Shown here one piece after another: positions 1 to 9,684 of a stretch of DNA of 64,000 nt. The DNA lies in contig NW_024467120.1 in assembly GCF_017591425.1 (NCBI RefSeq), positions 5,146,001 to 5,210,000 of the forward strand, read 5' to 3'. Within the stretch, counting starts at the first letter, position 1, and the number at the start of each line of letters is the position of its first letter. The notes under the pieces are model-generated. The model had not been told where the DNA came from. It saw only the letters and a list, made by a program, of their open reading frames with translations, and searched no databases. A program made the position numbers and the translations under genes. The stretch is from Ochotona curzoniae. Taxonomy: Eukaryota; Chordata; Mammalia; Lagomorpha; Ochotonidae.

Positions 1-15
1 CACAGTGCCAGCCCC
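1..15 (-). repeat. CSINE head at the window edge
   Basis: The window opens with 'cacagtgccagcccc', the reverse complement of a C-repeat 5' end. The rest of the copy lies outside the window. Confidence 0.6.
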
Positions 16-345
16 AGTAAAAACAGCTATTTGCTTTAGTACTTCCTTCAGATTAGTTAGCACAAGTAATCTGGAGGTTTAAAATATTCAAGGAGATGTG
101 CCTAGGTTATATGCGAACACTAAGGCATTTTATAAGAAGGAACTTGGGCCTCCATGGATTCTGATATTCCTGGAACCAACCTCCCCACAGATACCATGAC
201 CTAGTATACCCAAGTATCTCCTTTGTGTCAATGTTTTCATTAGTTCATTCCACTGCTCAGTTACAAATCAACCTTTTATTCTTGGATTGAGTGAGGCTGC
301 CTGTGGTATAAATAAAATATCCATTTTTAAAAAGCCATGTTTAGG
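16..345. other. Single-copy flank
   Basis: AT-rich sequence without an open frame, RNA gene or recognised repeat; ordinary flanking DNA. Confidence 0.5.
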
Positions 346-347
346 AA

Positions 348-538
348 CAGGTGTTGTGGCTCAGTGAGTTAAGCTGCCACTTGGGGGTGAGTCTTACTCA
401 CTTCGGGTCCAGTTCCCTGCCGTTGTGCATTCTGGGAGACCTGGGTGGGGTTCCTGAATCTTGGTTCAGGTTGGCCGTTATGGGCTTTCTAGGCGTGAAA
501 CAGCAGGTGGCAGCTGTCTGACTTTCAAAAAAAAAAAA
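348..538 (+). repeat. Old CSINE
   Basis: Starts 'gttgtggctcagtgagttaa', keeps a degraded middle, and has lost most of the 3' pyrimidine part before an A-run. Divergent, so an old copy. Confidence 0.7.
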
Positions 539-625
539 AAAAAAAAGGAGGCGGGAAGAAAGGAAGAAATGGAGGAAGGGAGGGAGGAAGGAAAGAGGGA
601 GGTGGAAGGGAAAAATTAGAAGATA
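524..625 (+). repeat. A-run and GGAA/GAAA purine tract
   Basis: An A-run of about 22 bases is followed by imperfect GGAA, GAAG and GGGA words. It probably grew from the tail of the preceding SINE. Confidence 0.85.
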
Positions 626-894
626 AGAAGTTATGGGAGAATAAACAAAAGAAAAGGTGCATTTTCCTTGAACGAATGAAAGCGAAGTAGCATTTAACAA
701 GCCGTCCTCCGCACTCCACAGTAGGAATCTGTCACTCCAAGCTAACGCGTGATGGTGAGGTTGTACACATCCACTTCTGTGGTTCCTATCTTCTGCATCA
801 TTTGGCAAGCTCTGCCCATTGCCAGTGATTCTCTGTGAGAACTCTCTTTAGATACATCCACCCGCTCCTCCGCAGGACCTGAGCCTGTCCCTGG

Positions 895-906
895 GCATGC
901 GCATGC
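895..906. promoter_or_regulatory. NRF1-like palindrome upstream of the CpG island
   Basis: The 12-base perfect palindrome 'gcatgcgcatgc' contains the TGCGCATGC core of the NRF1 site. It lies about 430 bases upstream of the CpG island, where such sites are common. Binding is not shown. Confidence 0.3.
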
Positions 907-1064
907 TTAGCGGAGAGCTAAGCTTGCCCTGGCACAGACCCCGACAGGTGGCAGGGATCCCCAGGGATGAGGGAGACTTGTCCGGTGAAGTTGAGCATAT
1001 GCCTCCTGAGGCCAATCGAACGTCCTGGAAAATGAAGTTTAGAGGGGGAGGGGGACGTCTTCGT

Positions 1065-1070
<6 letters not shown>

Positions 1071-1106
<36 letters not shown>
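1071..1106 (+). repeat. (CA)18 microsatellite
   Basis: Uninterrupted CA dinucleotides about 220 bases upstream of the CpG island, followed by a short interrupted continuation. The open frames with Cys-Val runs here are translations of this tract. Confidence 0.97.
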
Positions 1107-1108
<2 letters not shown>

Positions 1109-1329
1109 TACACACACGAAATAAAATGGAAGGCTCTATTTTGGACAAAATGTAAATGGTAGCTGCTTGTCAGAATCGCTCCGACAAGTATTCAGAGATG
1201 TGGTGTTTTAAGACCCAAGTTCGTGTGCCTTGAGCTTCACTGAGCAGATCAAAAGCTTTGAAAAGGGTGGGTTTGTTGTTTGTTTATGTTCTCCCGAAGT
1301 CGTTCAGGACCAGAATGCCAAGGACCACC

Positions 1330-1708
1330 TTCGCCGCCGGCTTCCGAAAGGGAGCGCGTTTCTGGGGGCGGTGCGCGCGCCGGGGAGGGCAGTCGTCCGC
1401 CGAGCGGGGCCACAGCTCCCCGGAGCCAACAGCAGGGGGAGAGGCCGGGCCGGCGCCCGCGGAGCGGCGAGCGGGGCGCACGGCGCCCGGCGGGGAGCCA
1501 GGGCCGGGGCGCGGGGAGGCAGGGCCCTTGGGACGCGGACCGAGGGAGGAGACCCGAGGCGCGCCAGGAGAGGTGGCTCGGACACTCCACGTCTTTGGTA
1601 GCCGAGGCCGCAGCCTGAAGCGGCGGACCGAGGAGGAGGCGCGCACAAGCCCGGCTGGAGAGCCCCCCTCGCTGTCTCCGAGGCTCCTTCCTCCGCCTCT
1701 CGCTCCAG
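1330..1708 (+). other. Putative non-coding first exon (5' UTR)
   Basis: The sequence from about 1,330 runs through the CpG island to 'cgctccag|gtaagg', a donor matching CAG|GTAAGG, so the exon would end at 1,708. No ATG is present between about 1,320 and 1,708, so this would be an untranslated leader spliced to a coding exon outside the window or to an exon I did not detect. The start is a guess from where the G+C-rich sequence begins. Open frames crossing this segment continue through the donor and into the intron; they are by-products of GC-rich DNA lacking stop codons. I do not recognise the gene. Confidence 0.5.
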
Positions 1709-1714
1709 GTAAGG
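1709..1714 (+). promoter_or_regulatory. Candidate splice donor (GTAAGG)
   Basis: The site reads CAG|GTAAGG, close to the mammalian 5' splice-site consensus, and lies inside the CpG island. It sets the likely direction of transcription. No matching acceptor followed by a credible coding exon was found downstream in the window, so the intron may be longer than 62 kb. Confidence 0.5.
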
Positions 1715-2030
1715 AGGGGCGCGCTCGTGGCCGGGACCGCCCTGTACCGGGTGCGCCGGGTGCCCTCCCGGGGTGTCATCTCCTCTTCTCCTTCTCTCTT
1801 CCCTTGCTCTTTCTCAGGGGCCGTTGGCGCCGCGCTGACGCCCTGGCCGGGGTCCCGCGCGGATTCCCTGCCTCCGTGGCGTCCTCCTCCCACCCCCATT
1901 TCTATTCCTTCCGCCTCCTGTCCACGCACCACCTCGCGCCTTCTCCGTTTTCTCCCCGGGGCTGGGGTGAAGGGCGCGAGAGGGCGTTACTCTTTCCAGG
2001 TGTGGGGTGCAAACGCGGACGCACCTAGGG

Positions 2031-2702
2031 TCCAGGGGGCTGTAAGAATTCCCAGCCTGAAGGATTGCCACTCGCCTTCTAGAACATTACCTTTTTTTTT
2101 TTTTTTCTTTCTTGTCTCTTTCCTTTATGATCCTAACTTTGGGAAGATTATTTGTTCCTCATCAAGATAAATGTCCCATCTTTTCTTTTTTAAATCTGCA
2201 CAAACCATACATTGCCCCCTGCCTTTAAGTATTGTTGATTAAGTTTATAAAGTTTTCTGGAAGACGGAGATGTTAAAAATGTATTGTAGCTTAAAGCTAA
2301 GGTCCTGCTCTGGCGCTGGGGAAAAGAAACAGCCCCCTCCCCTCAGCCGTTGCTACCATTTGGGGAGTGAACTTTCTGCTAGAAGATCTCTTTTTCGGGG
2401 TCCCTAACTTTGCCTTTCCAATAAATTAAAAAAAAAAATAGCGTTAGGTCGCCGGCTTGTGTCATGTTTAGAAAGAGTTTTTCTTAAGTGGTTGCTATGG
2501 TTAGTTTGAAGGCCTTTGTAAGGTCAGCTGGGAGATTGTGGGAACCCTTGAGTGCAGCGCGGCCGGAGTGGGTGCATTTGGCCCCGCTGGTTCTGAGAGG
2601 CAGTTGTGGCTACGCCTAGTCTGTGACTCAGATATAGTGCGAGGAGAAGCAGCATACTTCTAAGAGACCCGGGAGAAGAGTTAGCAGTTTTCGTTTGTTC
2701 GA
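2031..2702. other. Start of putative first intron
   Basis: Composition falls from the CpG island to AT-rich DNA with a T-run near 2,092 and an A-run near 2,430. No exon signal was seen. Confidence 0.45.
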
Positions 2703-2965
2703 AGATTTATTTATTTATTGGAAAGGTTGGATGAGAGTGTGTGCATCGGGGTAGACTTTCCATTGGCTGTTTCACTCCGTAAGTCAACAAAGGGCCACGG
2801 GGATCCAGAACAACCCGGCAGGCTGGTCCCACCAGGCAGGTCTCCCACGGAAGTGACCTGAGCCCTGATATTTGGGTCATCACTGTCGCCTTCCCAGGTG
2901 CCTTAGTAGGGAGCTGGATTGCAAGCGGAGCAGCTGGGACTTCGAGTGGGGCTCCTAGCTGCCTG
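2703..2965 (-). repeat. Old CSINE
   Basis: Opens with 'gatttatttatttattgg' and retains 'agggagctgga' and 'gcagctgggac' landmarks. Highly diverged and lacking a clear head. Confidence 0.75.
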
Positions 2966-3857
2966 CAACCTTCCACCCAGCTCTGCCAGGTAGCTTTTAA
3001 CTCTCACTGTCTGAGAGGCAAAGATCCTTCACTAGAAAGCTCAATCTACCAAGGACGTAGGGCAGCCCGCTGGCATTTTTTTTTTTTTACACGTTTTTGC
3101 TTTTAAAGGCCAACGACTCTGATGGACCATTTATCTGTAGGAACCAGGAGGAGGAGCAGTGGTAGAAATGAGTTTCTCTTGGTTGTTCCTGGCATTTGAA
3201 CTCTTCTGCCCTGCCCTGGCTGTGTGTGATGGTGTGTACACAGATGCATCATCTTTCTCCGTTGCGTCCTCCGTGGTGGGTACACGTTATCGGACTGTCA
3301 GAGGGAAGACAGTGGTTCATATTTGTGATTTGCAAAGCCAAGGGGAAGGACTCATTTGAAAAAGGATACTGTAAGGGCCGTATCTAGATGTCTTAATTTT
3401 TATGGAAGGAGACGCCTGATAGGAAATAGGCTGACTTCTGGCTCTGCCGTCAAGGATGTCAAGGACAAACTGTAGGCTGCAAAGCATTTTCTGCTAGTAA
3501 GAAGAGAATCACTGTCCAGTTATTGAGCCAATAGTAATTGTTTTCCTGGCAAAGTTTTTCCTCCTTTCTAAAATTAACTTTTCCCCCCAGGAAAAATAGT
3601 GCAGATGCGCAGAAGATACTGTTTGAATTTTAAAAGTGCCTTTATTTCATCCCCATAGACCTACTGTTTCTAACCTATGCCAAAAAGTAGGCAGATATAT
3701 TCACTGCTTGCTGGTCTTTGCAAAGTGTTGGTTTGGTCGGCGGGGTAGTTACGGACAGAGTACAATATCGCATTACAAATTTTATTGGTTTGGGCAAAAC
3801 TATTATCATTATTTTCCTATGGTTTGTGATTGTGTGTACTGGTACTGGGGCTTGTAG

Positions 3858-3860
<3 letters not shown>

Positions 3861-3902
<42 letters not shown>
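3861..3902 (+). repeat. (TG)n microsatellite
   Basis: About twenty uninterrupted TG units; likely length-polymorphic. Confidence 0.97.
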
Positions 3903-3905
<3 letters not shown>

Positions 3906-4494
3906 AACACATGTTTTTAATAGGAACAAAAACCACATTATTTTTCTCTGTGGCACAGCATGGTAAACATTAGGTTTCAATTACTTTTTCATGGAAATTT
4001 TAATAGGACAGAACTAAGAGCTTCAAGGAAGTACTTCCGTAAAGATCTATTTGGAAGCAGGAGTCATTGTCAGAGGACATTGGAAGCGCTCGGTGAGCTA
4101 CGTGCCTAGCCTGCGGTGTGCAGGCCCTGGTGAGGGAGGGAGGGTGGTAGATCCAGTTCTGGCAACCAAAGCCGCGCATGATTAGACCCTGCCACTCTTG
4201 CACAGACCTTTAATTTAGTCTGTAACTTGATGCTTCACTGACCCCACACTCTCTCTGCCACGCTAGCTCACAGAGGAATTGCTGGCACTCTGGATTCAAC
4301 ATTTTTTTCCCCTCCCATCAATTAGAACTTGTTTGCATAGGTTACAGAGCACTGTTATATTTTTAGCTCAGTATTCTAAGAAATACCTCTGGCCACAGAG
4401 AGAGTAGCCTTCGCGCTGCCTGCCTCATCAAGTGCCTTATTTCATTGTGCTGTGTTAATTTCCCAGGGATTCAACTGTGTAGAAAGAACAGTCA

Positions 4495-4545
4495 TAGAAC
4501 GTTAGGATTGGAAGGCACTTTAAAAGTCATCTAGATTTTAATCAT
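4495..4545 (+). repeat. Ancient interspersed-repeat fragment
   Basis: The text 'ttaggattggaaggcact' followed by 'gtcatctaga' resembles a motif found in old mammalian transposon remains (trttagagctggaaggnacct...atcatcta). The exact family is not certain. Confidence 0.35.
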
Positions 4546-5339
4546 TTCTTGCTACCCATGAATATTGTAGCGCTCACTGCCGCGAGCTACGCTTTGAGAG
4601 CAGACATTGAATTTTATATTCTTTCCAATTCTTCCGGTAATGAAGATTTTACTCAATTGAAATGAATTCATCTTTGAGTTTAAGAATACAGCAATGGCAA
4701 CAAAGTAGGGGCACATCTCAACTAGATTTCCAAGTTGTGGTGGCGTTAAAGACAATTGTAGGTCATATACCAAGGCAGTGAACTATAGCACGCTGGCATC
4801 CTTGGGGTTTCATTGAGTTGGGTGGGGACTGTTTCGGCTGGCTGCCAAGACAGATGAGTGTAAGAGGGAGGGGGAAGTGAGCTGGCAGGTGTACGAAGGG
4901 CTTGGCTGGGCGCTCTACAAACCCCTCAAGAAAGGTGAGCAGAGACTTCACTCTAAGATAATGGCAGTAATCCTGGGACCTTCTGGAGTCTCAAACTCCA
5001 CTTTAAGACTTGCCTATTGGAAGCCTCATTGCTTGAGACTTATGTCTTTCAAGATCTGTCTTGAAGCTCTGCCTTGTCAAGTGCTGATTTTTTTTTTTCT
5101 TACTAGTTATATAAGAATTCATCCTGATATATAGGCCATAAGAGGATTGATTACTGAGAAGTGTTCTTGCTAGGACCACAATGTTGCTGCTACCTTTTGA
5201 GCACATTGGAAAGCAGAGTTGCTTAGATTTCACTGGTCTCACGTCGAACTGGGGGGGCTCCACGCGACGGCTTAGTCCATTGTGTCGCAATGCTCGCCCT
5301 GGCTGGGAACCGGAATGTAGGAGCACGCCCTAAAACAAT

Positions 5340-5575
5340 GCTAAAAATTCTGGTAAATGCATGAACTAGAACCATTGTATTGTCACCGTCAGTATTACAT
5401 AATCACACCATCGTGGGTGCTGTGTTACCAGCAGCACAACAGTTGTGTATATAGCAACATTGCCACACACACGGTAATGCAACATGCTGCCCTCGGGGAC
5501 AGGGCTTTTCCCATGGCACGATGATCGCTCGTATGTGTGATGACTGATGTCACCACACGGTGCACGGCTGTACTT
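5340..5575. repeat. Possible ancient DNA-transposon remnant
   Basis: A CpG-keeping stretch ending in 'gatgtcaccacacggtgcac' and 'ggctgtactt', reminiscent of a CpG-rich old mammalian repeat whose ends read '...gcgcatgactgta'. Family assignment is a guess. Confidence 0.3.
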
Positions 5576-6125
5576 TACCCATAGGAGGAAAGTATTTTCG
5601 CAGCCATGCGAGGTGGCCCGTTATCCCCTTTTGCAATTCAGAGATGTTAACAACTCGGCCAAGGATGCACACCGCTTCTAACACCCTCCGCTGCTTTGCT
5701 AATGAGGGCACTCTGTTGGATCTGTACAAGGGGATGTGCTCGTTCTGTGACATCTGAGTTGTTTCCTAATTCTGAAGACTTTACAAAGCCTTCCTTGTTT
5801 TTCTATTTCCACTTGGGTATTTTTGATGTGCAGAACAGTTTTGTATAGATCTAGCGATTAGAGACAATTGCTGTGTTCAGCATATGTTTTCCAAGTGGAA
5901 TTAATCCTCAATAATCAGAATGTCTTTAAAACCAGTGTTCTTTATTATTCTGTGAAATTTTGGTAGTTCATTTTCAGAATATGACTAATGTGTGTACACC
6001 CCGTTGTGCCCTGTAAGTCAGTTCCTGTTGTGTGATAACATTTCCTTTAAAGCATCTTAAATTCTGACTTTTATTGTAGGTCATCTACACCATACCTGTA
6101 TGAGAAGACATAAAGTGCTACTGCT

Positions 6126-6436
6126 TTTTTTAAAAAAATAGTTATTTAATTTAATTGCAAAGTCAGATATACAGAGAGAAGGAGAGACAGAGAGGAAGAT
6201 CTTCCATCAGTGGTCCCAACGACTGGAGCTGAGCTGGTCTAAAGCTAGGAGCCAGGAGCTTCTTCCAGGTCTTCCAGGGTCCCAAAGCTTTGAGCCATCC
6301 TCTACTACTTTCCCAGGCCACAAGCAGGGAGCTTGAAGAAGAGTGGAAGAACCAGGACAAGAACCTGTGCCATACAGGATCCCGGGACATGCAAGGCAAG
6401 GACTGTATCCATGAGGCTAACACACCGGGTCCACTG
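6126..6436 (-). repeat. CSINE
   Basis: A/T-rich tail side at 6,126, then 'aaagtcagatatacagag', the body, and a head ending 'acaccgggtcc'. Near full length. Confidence 0.9.
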
Positions 6437-6464
6437 CTGCTACCTTTTAAAACATAAGTTTTTA

Positions 6465-6788
6465 TTAAATACTTATTTAATTATTTCTATTTATTGGAAA
6501 GGTAGATTTACAGAGAGGAGAAACAGAGAGAAAGATCTATCATCCGCTGGTTCACTCCCCACATGGCTGCAACAGCCGGGGCCGAGCCTGTCCAAAGCCA
6601 GGAGTCAGGAGCTTCTTCTGGGTCTCCTATGTGGGTACAGGGTCCCAAGGCTTTGGGCCGTCCTCCTTTGCTTTCTCAGACCACAAGCACGGAGCTGGAT
6701 GGGAAGTGGCACATTTAGGACATGAATGAACTGGCACGCATATGGGATGGGGGCAGTTGAAGGCTGAGGATTAGCCAACTCAGCCATG
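6465..6788 (-). repeat. CSINE
   Basis: Opens 'tatttattggaaaggtag' and runs to a degraded head near 6,788. It lies directly next to the previous copy in the same orientation. Confidence 0.85.
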
Positions 6789-6929
6789 ACACTTATCCTG
6801 GCTTTTTGTTTTGATTTCCTTACTTCTGACAGCATTTGTTTGAAAGGTAGAGAAGGGGCCCATGAGGTATCTCAACAAGCAAATCCTGCTCGCTGTGGTG
6901 TCGGCAGTTACTGTTTGTGCTGCACCGAC

Positions 6930-7290
6930 AACAAGGTTTTAGTCCATGATCTGCTGCTGTCGCCGAACACCTGAGATTGAGCAATTTATAAAGAGAACAG
7001 TTGGTTTTTGCCCAGGTTTACAAGTCTGACAGCTTGCCGCCCTGTATCCACATGGCTTTTGGTGATGGCCTGGCGCTGCTCCATGTGTGGTGGAGAAGAA
7101 AGACTGGCAAACAGGTGAGGAAGTGAGAAAACCTGGGGGTGGACTTGCTTGCTAACACCCTACCCTCTCCGTGCCGACTCTGGTCTTGATAGAGAACTTG
7201 CTCACGAGTTAGACGTTTTCATTCCTTCATGGTCCACTTTTGGGACCAAGTGCCAGCATCAATTTTGGTAGGGACAGATTGTAGCAAATC
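6930..7290 (-). mobile_element. ERVL-MaLR LTR fragment (MST/MLT1-like)
   Basis: The + strand shows 'acacctgagattgagcaatt' then 'tataaagagaacag', which corresponds to the reverse complement of the well-known MaLR LTR end (aaattacccagtctcgggtat...). Downstream words such as 'cttgctcacgagtt' and 'cttttgggaccaa' sit in the expected order. It has no coding capacity and marks an ancient insertion. Confidence 0.55.
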
Positions 7291-7650
7291 TTTTTACCTA
7301 AGCATATGAGTAGCTCTGTATTAGAATTGAATTGTGACGCTTCATCACTAGGGGGAGGTGAGAGAATTCCCCCTTTTTCTTTTACCACCATTCTTCCATT
7401 GCACTGAACCTTCATATCCCAAAAGGTAGAGGCTATTTTCTGACTTAGGGCCCTTGTTGGAAACCTTTGAAAGGCAGGCACCACGTCGAGCTTTACTAGG
7501 ACAGCAATTGGTCCAGGACAACACAACCATGGCATGGTCCGACGTCCCAAGTGCTGCTTGGGATTGAGGCGGCAGTGGAAGTGCTTCTTGGAATCTATTA
7601 GAAATGCCTCATGAAATTTTACTTTATGCTGTTAAGTATGTTCTTGTAAC
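7291..7650. other. Single-copy DNA
   Basis: No recognisable repeat and no supported gene. A 107-residue minus-strand frame here has no motif I recognise and no splice context. Confidence 0.4.
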
Positions 7651-7663
7651 TTAATGCTTTTCC

Positions 7664-7988
7664 GGGCCCGGCGGCATGGCGTAGTGGCTAAAGTCCTCGC
7701 CTTGAATGTGCCGGAATTCCATATGGGCGCCAGTTCTAATCCCGGCAGCTCCACTTCCCATCCAGCTCCCTGCTTGTGTCCTGGGAAAGCAGTCGAGGAC
7801 GGCCCAAAGCCTTGGGACCCTGCACCTGTTTCGGAGACCTGGAGGAAATTCCTGGCTCCTGGCTTCGGATCGGCACATCACCAGCCATTGCGCTCACTTG
7901 GGGAGTGAATCATGGGATGGAAGATCTTCCTCTCTGTACATCTCACTTAGTAATAAAAATAAAATAAATCTTTTAAAAAAATCTAAAT
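7664..7988 (+). repeat. CSINE with target-site duplication
   Basis: Full-length copy from 'gggcccggcggcatgg' to an A-rich tail. It is flanked by an exact 13-base duplication, 'ttaatgcttttcc', at 7,651-7,663 and 7,989-8,001, a sign of L1-type integration. Confidence 0.95.
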
Positions 7989-8001
7989 TTAATGCTTTTC
8001 C

Positions 8002-8330
8002 ATAATGCTTATTTATCCCAGAATTTTTCCCCTGTCAACAGCCGTATTCTCCGTTAGCACACTTTAATACTTTATAACTGTTTAAATTTCATCAATTTTC
8101 ACATTGTTTCCTGGAAACCATATGGACAGAAATAAGTAAGAATACTGGAGTATCCTATTTAAATTTGTTTATAAATAGCCTTGGGAAAGGAGCTAAGGGA
8201 CCATGTCATGCAATATTGTGTTTTTGAGTTGGGAAAATACAGCAGGGTATAAACATGAATATTGAAGCTACTTACAAATGCACCACCGGGAGCTGACCAC
8301 ATCTAATATTTTGGTAGAATTTCTAGTCTT
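8002..8330. other. AT-rich single-copy DNA
   Basis: No gene or repeat seen. Confidence 0.4.
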
Positions 8331-8332
8331 CT

Positions 8333-8657
8333 TTTTTAATTAATCAGTTTTATCTATTGGAAAATCAGATATACAAAGAAGAGGAGAGACAGAGAGGAAG
8401 ACCTTCCGTCCATTGATTTTACTTATAAAGTGGCCACAATTGTGGGGTTGATCCGAAGCCAGGAGCCAGGAGCTTCTTCCGAATCTCACACGTGGGTGCA
8501 GGATCCCAAGGCTTTGGGCCGTCCTCGACTGCTTTCCCAGGCCACAAGCAGGGAGCTGGATGGGAAGTGGAGCCACTGGGACACATACAGGCTTCTACAT
8601 GGGATCCCGGCTTGTGCAAGGTGAGGACATTAGCTACTAGGCTACTGTTCTGGACCA
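8333..8657 (-). repeat. CSINE
   Basis: From 'ttaattaatcagttttatc' to the head at 'ctgttctggacc'; complete but moderately diverged. Confidence 0.88.
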
Positions 8658-8739
8658 GTAAGTAGTTCTATAGTCTTTAACCAGCTGTATAAATATATGT
8701 GAATATATGGTTTTTACACTTCTGAGACAGCATTGGTTT

Positions 8740-8928
8740 GCTTACTCCAGGCTTGAGAAAACTCTTTCCAAGGTCGGTTGGCTGACCATGTTCACCCTAG
8801 CGCATCCTCAGACCTCACTTGGGGTGACGCCAAACCTGACTCTTACATGTGGCAGCTAGTGTGGGCTCTGGTTTAGTCCAGCTCCGCCTCCTGTGCCCGC
8901 TCTCCTTCTTCATTTGCCTTAGTTTGTC
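8740..8928 (-). repeat. LINE-type 3'-end family B, internal fragment
   Basis: Words such as 'ctttccaaggtcggttggct' and 'caaacctgactc' align in order with the larger copy at 31,395-32,330. This fragment lacks the 3' A-rich end and skips part of the middle. Confidence 0.55.
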
Positions 8929-8931
8929 CTT

Positions 8932-9267
8932 TTTTTTTTTCTCTTTCTTAAAGGTTTATTTTTATTGGAAAGGCAGGTTTACAAGGAGAAGGAGAGCCAC
9001 AGAAAAAGATCTTGCATCTGCTGGTTCACTCCCCAAGTGACCTCATCAGTTGGAGCTGAGCTGATTTGAAGCCAGGAGCCAGGAGTTTCTTCCAGGTCTC
9101 ATCCATGGGTACAGGGGCCCAAAGCCTTGGGCCATCCTCCTCTGCTTCCCCAGGCCACAAGCAGGGAGCTGGATGGGAAGTGGGGCAGCCAGGATATGAC
9201 ATGCGCATATGGGATCCTGGTACGTGAAAGGCAAGGATTCAGCCACTAGGCTGTTCTACTGGGCCCA
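8932..9267 (-). repeat. CSINE
   Basis: T-run at about 8,932, body with 'ctgcttccccaggccacaag', head ending 'ctactgggccc'. Confidence 0.9.
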
Positions 9268-9351
9268 TAATAATGTGTTTTATTAATTTTTCCTGATACT
9301 CCTGGAGTAGTTTAGCTTTAAAGACATTTCCCCCACCCATTTTCCTTTACA

Positions 9352-9681
9352 TTTTTTAAAAATATTAATTTTGTTGTTATTATAAAGTCAGATATACAGA
9401 GAGGGGGAGAGACAGAGAAGATTTTTATCCATGGATTTACTTCCAAAGTGACCGTGATGGCTGGAATAGAGCTCGATCTGGAGCCAGGAGCCCAGAGCCT
9501 CTTCCGGGGCTCCCATACGGGTGCTGGGTCCCAAAGCTTTGGGCCATCCTCGACTGCTTTCCCAGGCCACAGGCAGGGAGCTGGATGGGAAGTGGGGCTG
9601 CCAGGATTAGAACTGGGACCCATATGGAATTCCGGTGCATGCAAGGTGAGGACTTTAGCTGCTAGGCTACTGTACCGGGTC
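9352..9681 (-). repeat. CSINE
   Basis: Complete copy from 'aaaaatattaattttg' to 'gtaccgggtcc'. Third copy in a row in this orientation, directly against the L1 3' end. Confidence 0.9.
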
Positions 9682-9684
9682 CCT

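Larger units (their letters stand above)
1320..2030 (+). promoter_or_regulatory. CpG island, probable TATA-less promoter
   Basis: This is the only long stretch in the window that is strongly G+C-rich and full of CpG; the DNA on both sides is AT-rich and CpG-poor. It holds GC-box-like sites (for example 'gggggcggtg' near 1,361), many GCGC and CGCG words and no TATA box close to a likely start, which is typical of a broad mammalian CpG-island promoter. The + strand is preferred because the island contains a near-consensus splice donor in that direction (after 1,708) and single-copy, intron-like DNA follows. A bidirectional promoter is possible. The transcription start cannot be placed by reading alone. 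Confidence 0.8.
2966..6125. other. Mainly single-copy DNA
   Basis: About 3 kb with little young repeat. It holds a (TG)n tract (3,861-3,902) and two segments that look like very old transposon remains (4,495-4,545 and 5,340-5,575). Short open frames exist but lack paired splice sites or recognisable protein motifs. The possible donor at about 4,934 ('aaag|gtgagc') has no convincing acceptor. Confidence 0.5.

Noticed and set aside
848..1148. Cys-Val-rich small frames.
   Set aside because: Products of the (CA)n tract.
1258..2028. 256-residue + strand frame through the CpG island.
   Set aside because: It crosses the likely splice donor at 1,708; arginine/glycine/proline-rich content is what GC-rich DNA gives by chance, and overlapping frames exist on both strands.
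4877..4945. Possible short exon ending 'aaag|gtgagc'.
   Set aside because: No convincing acceptor, no recognisable peptide, and the frame has no partner exon.
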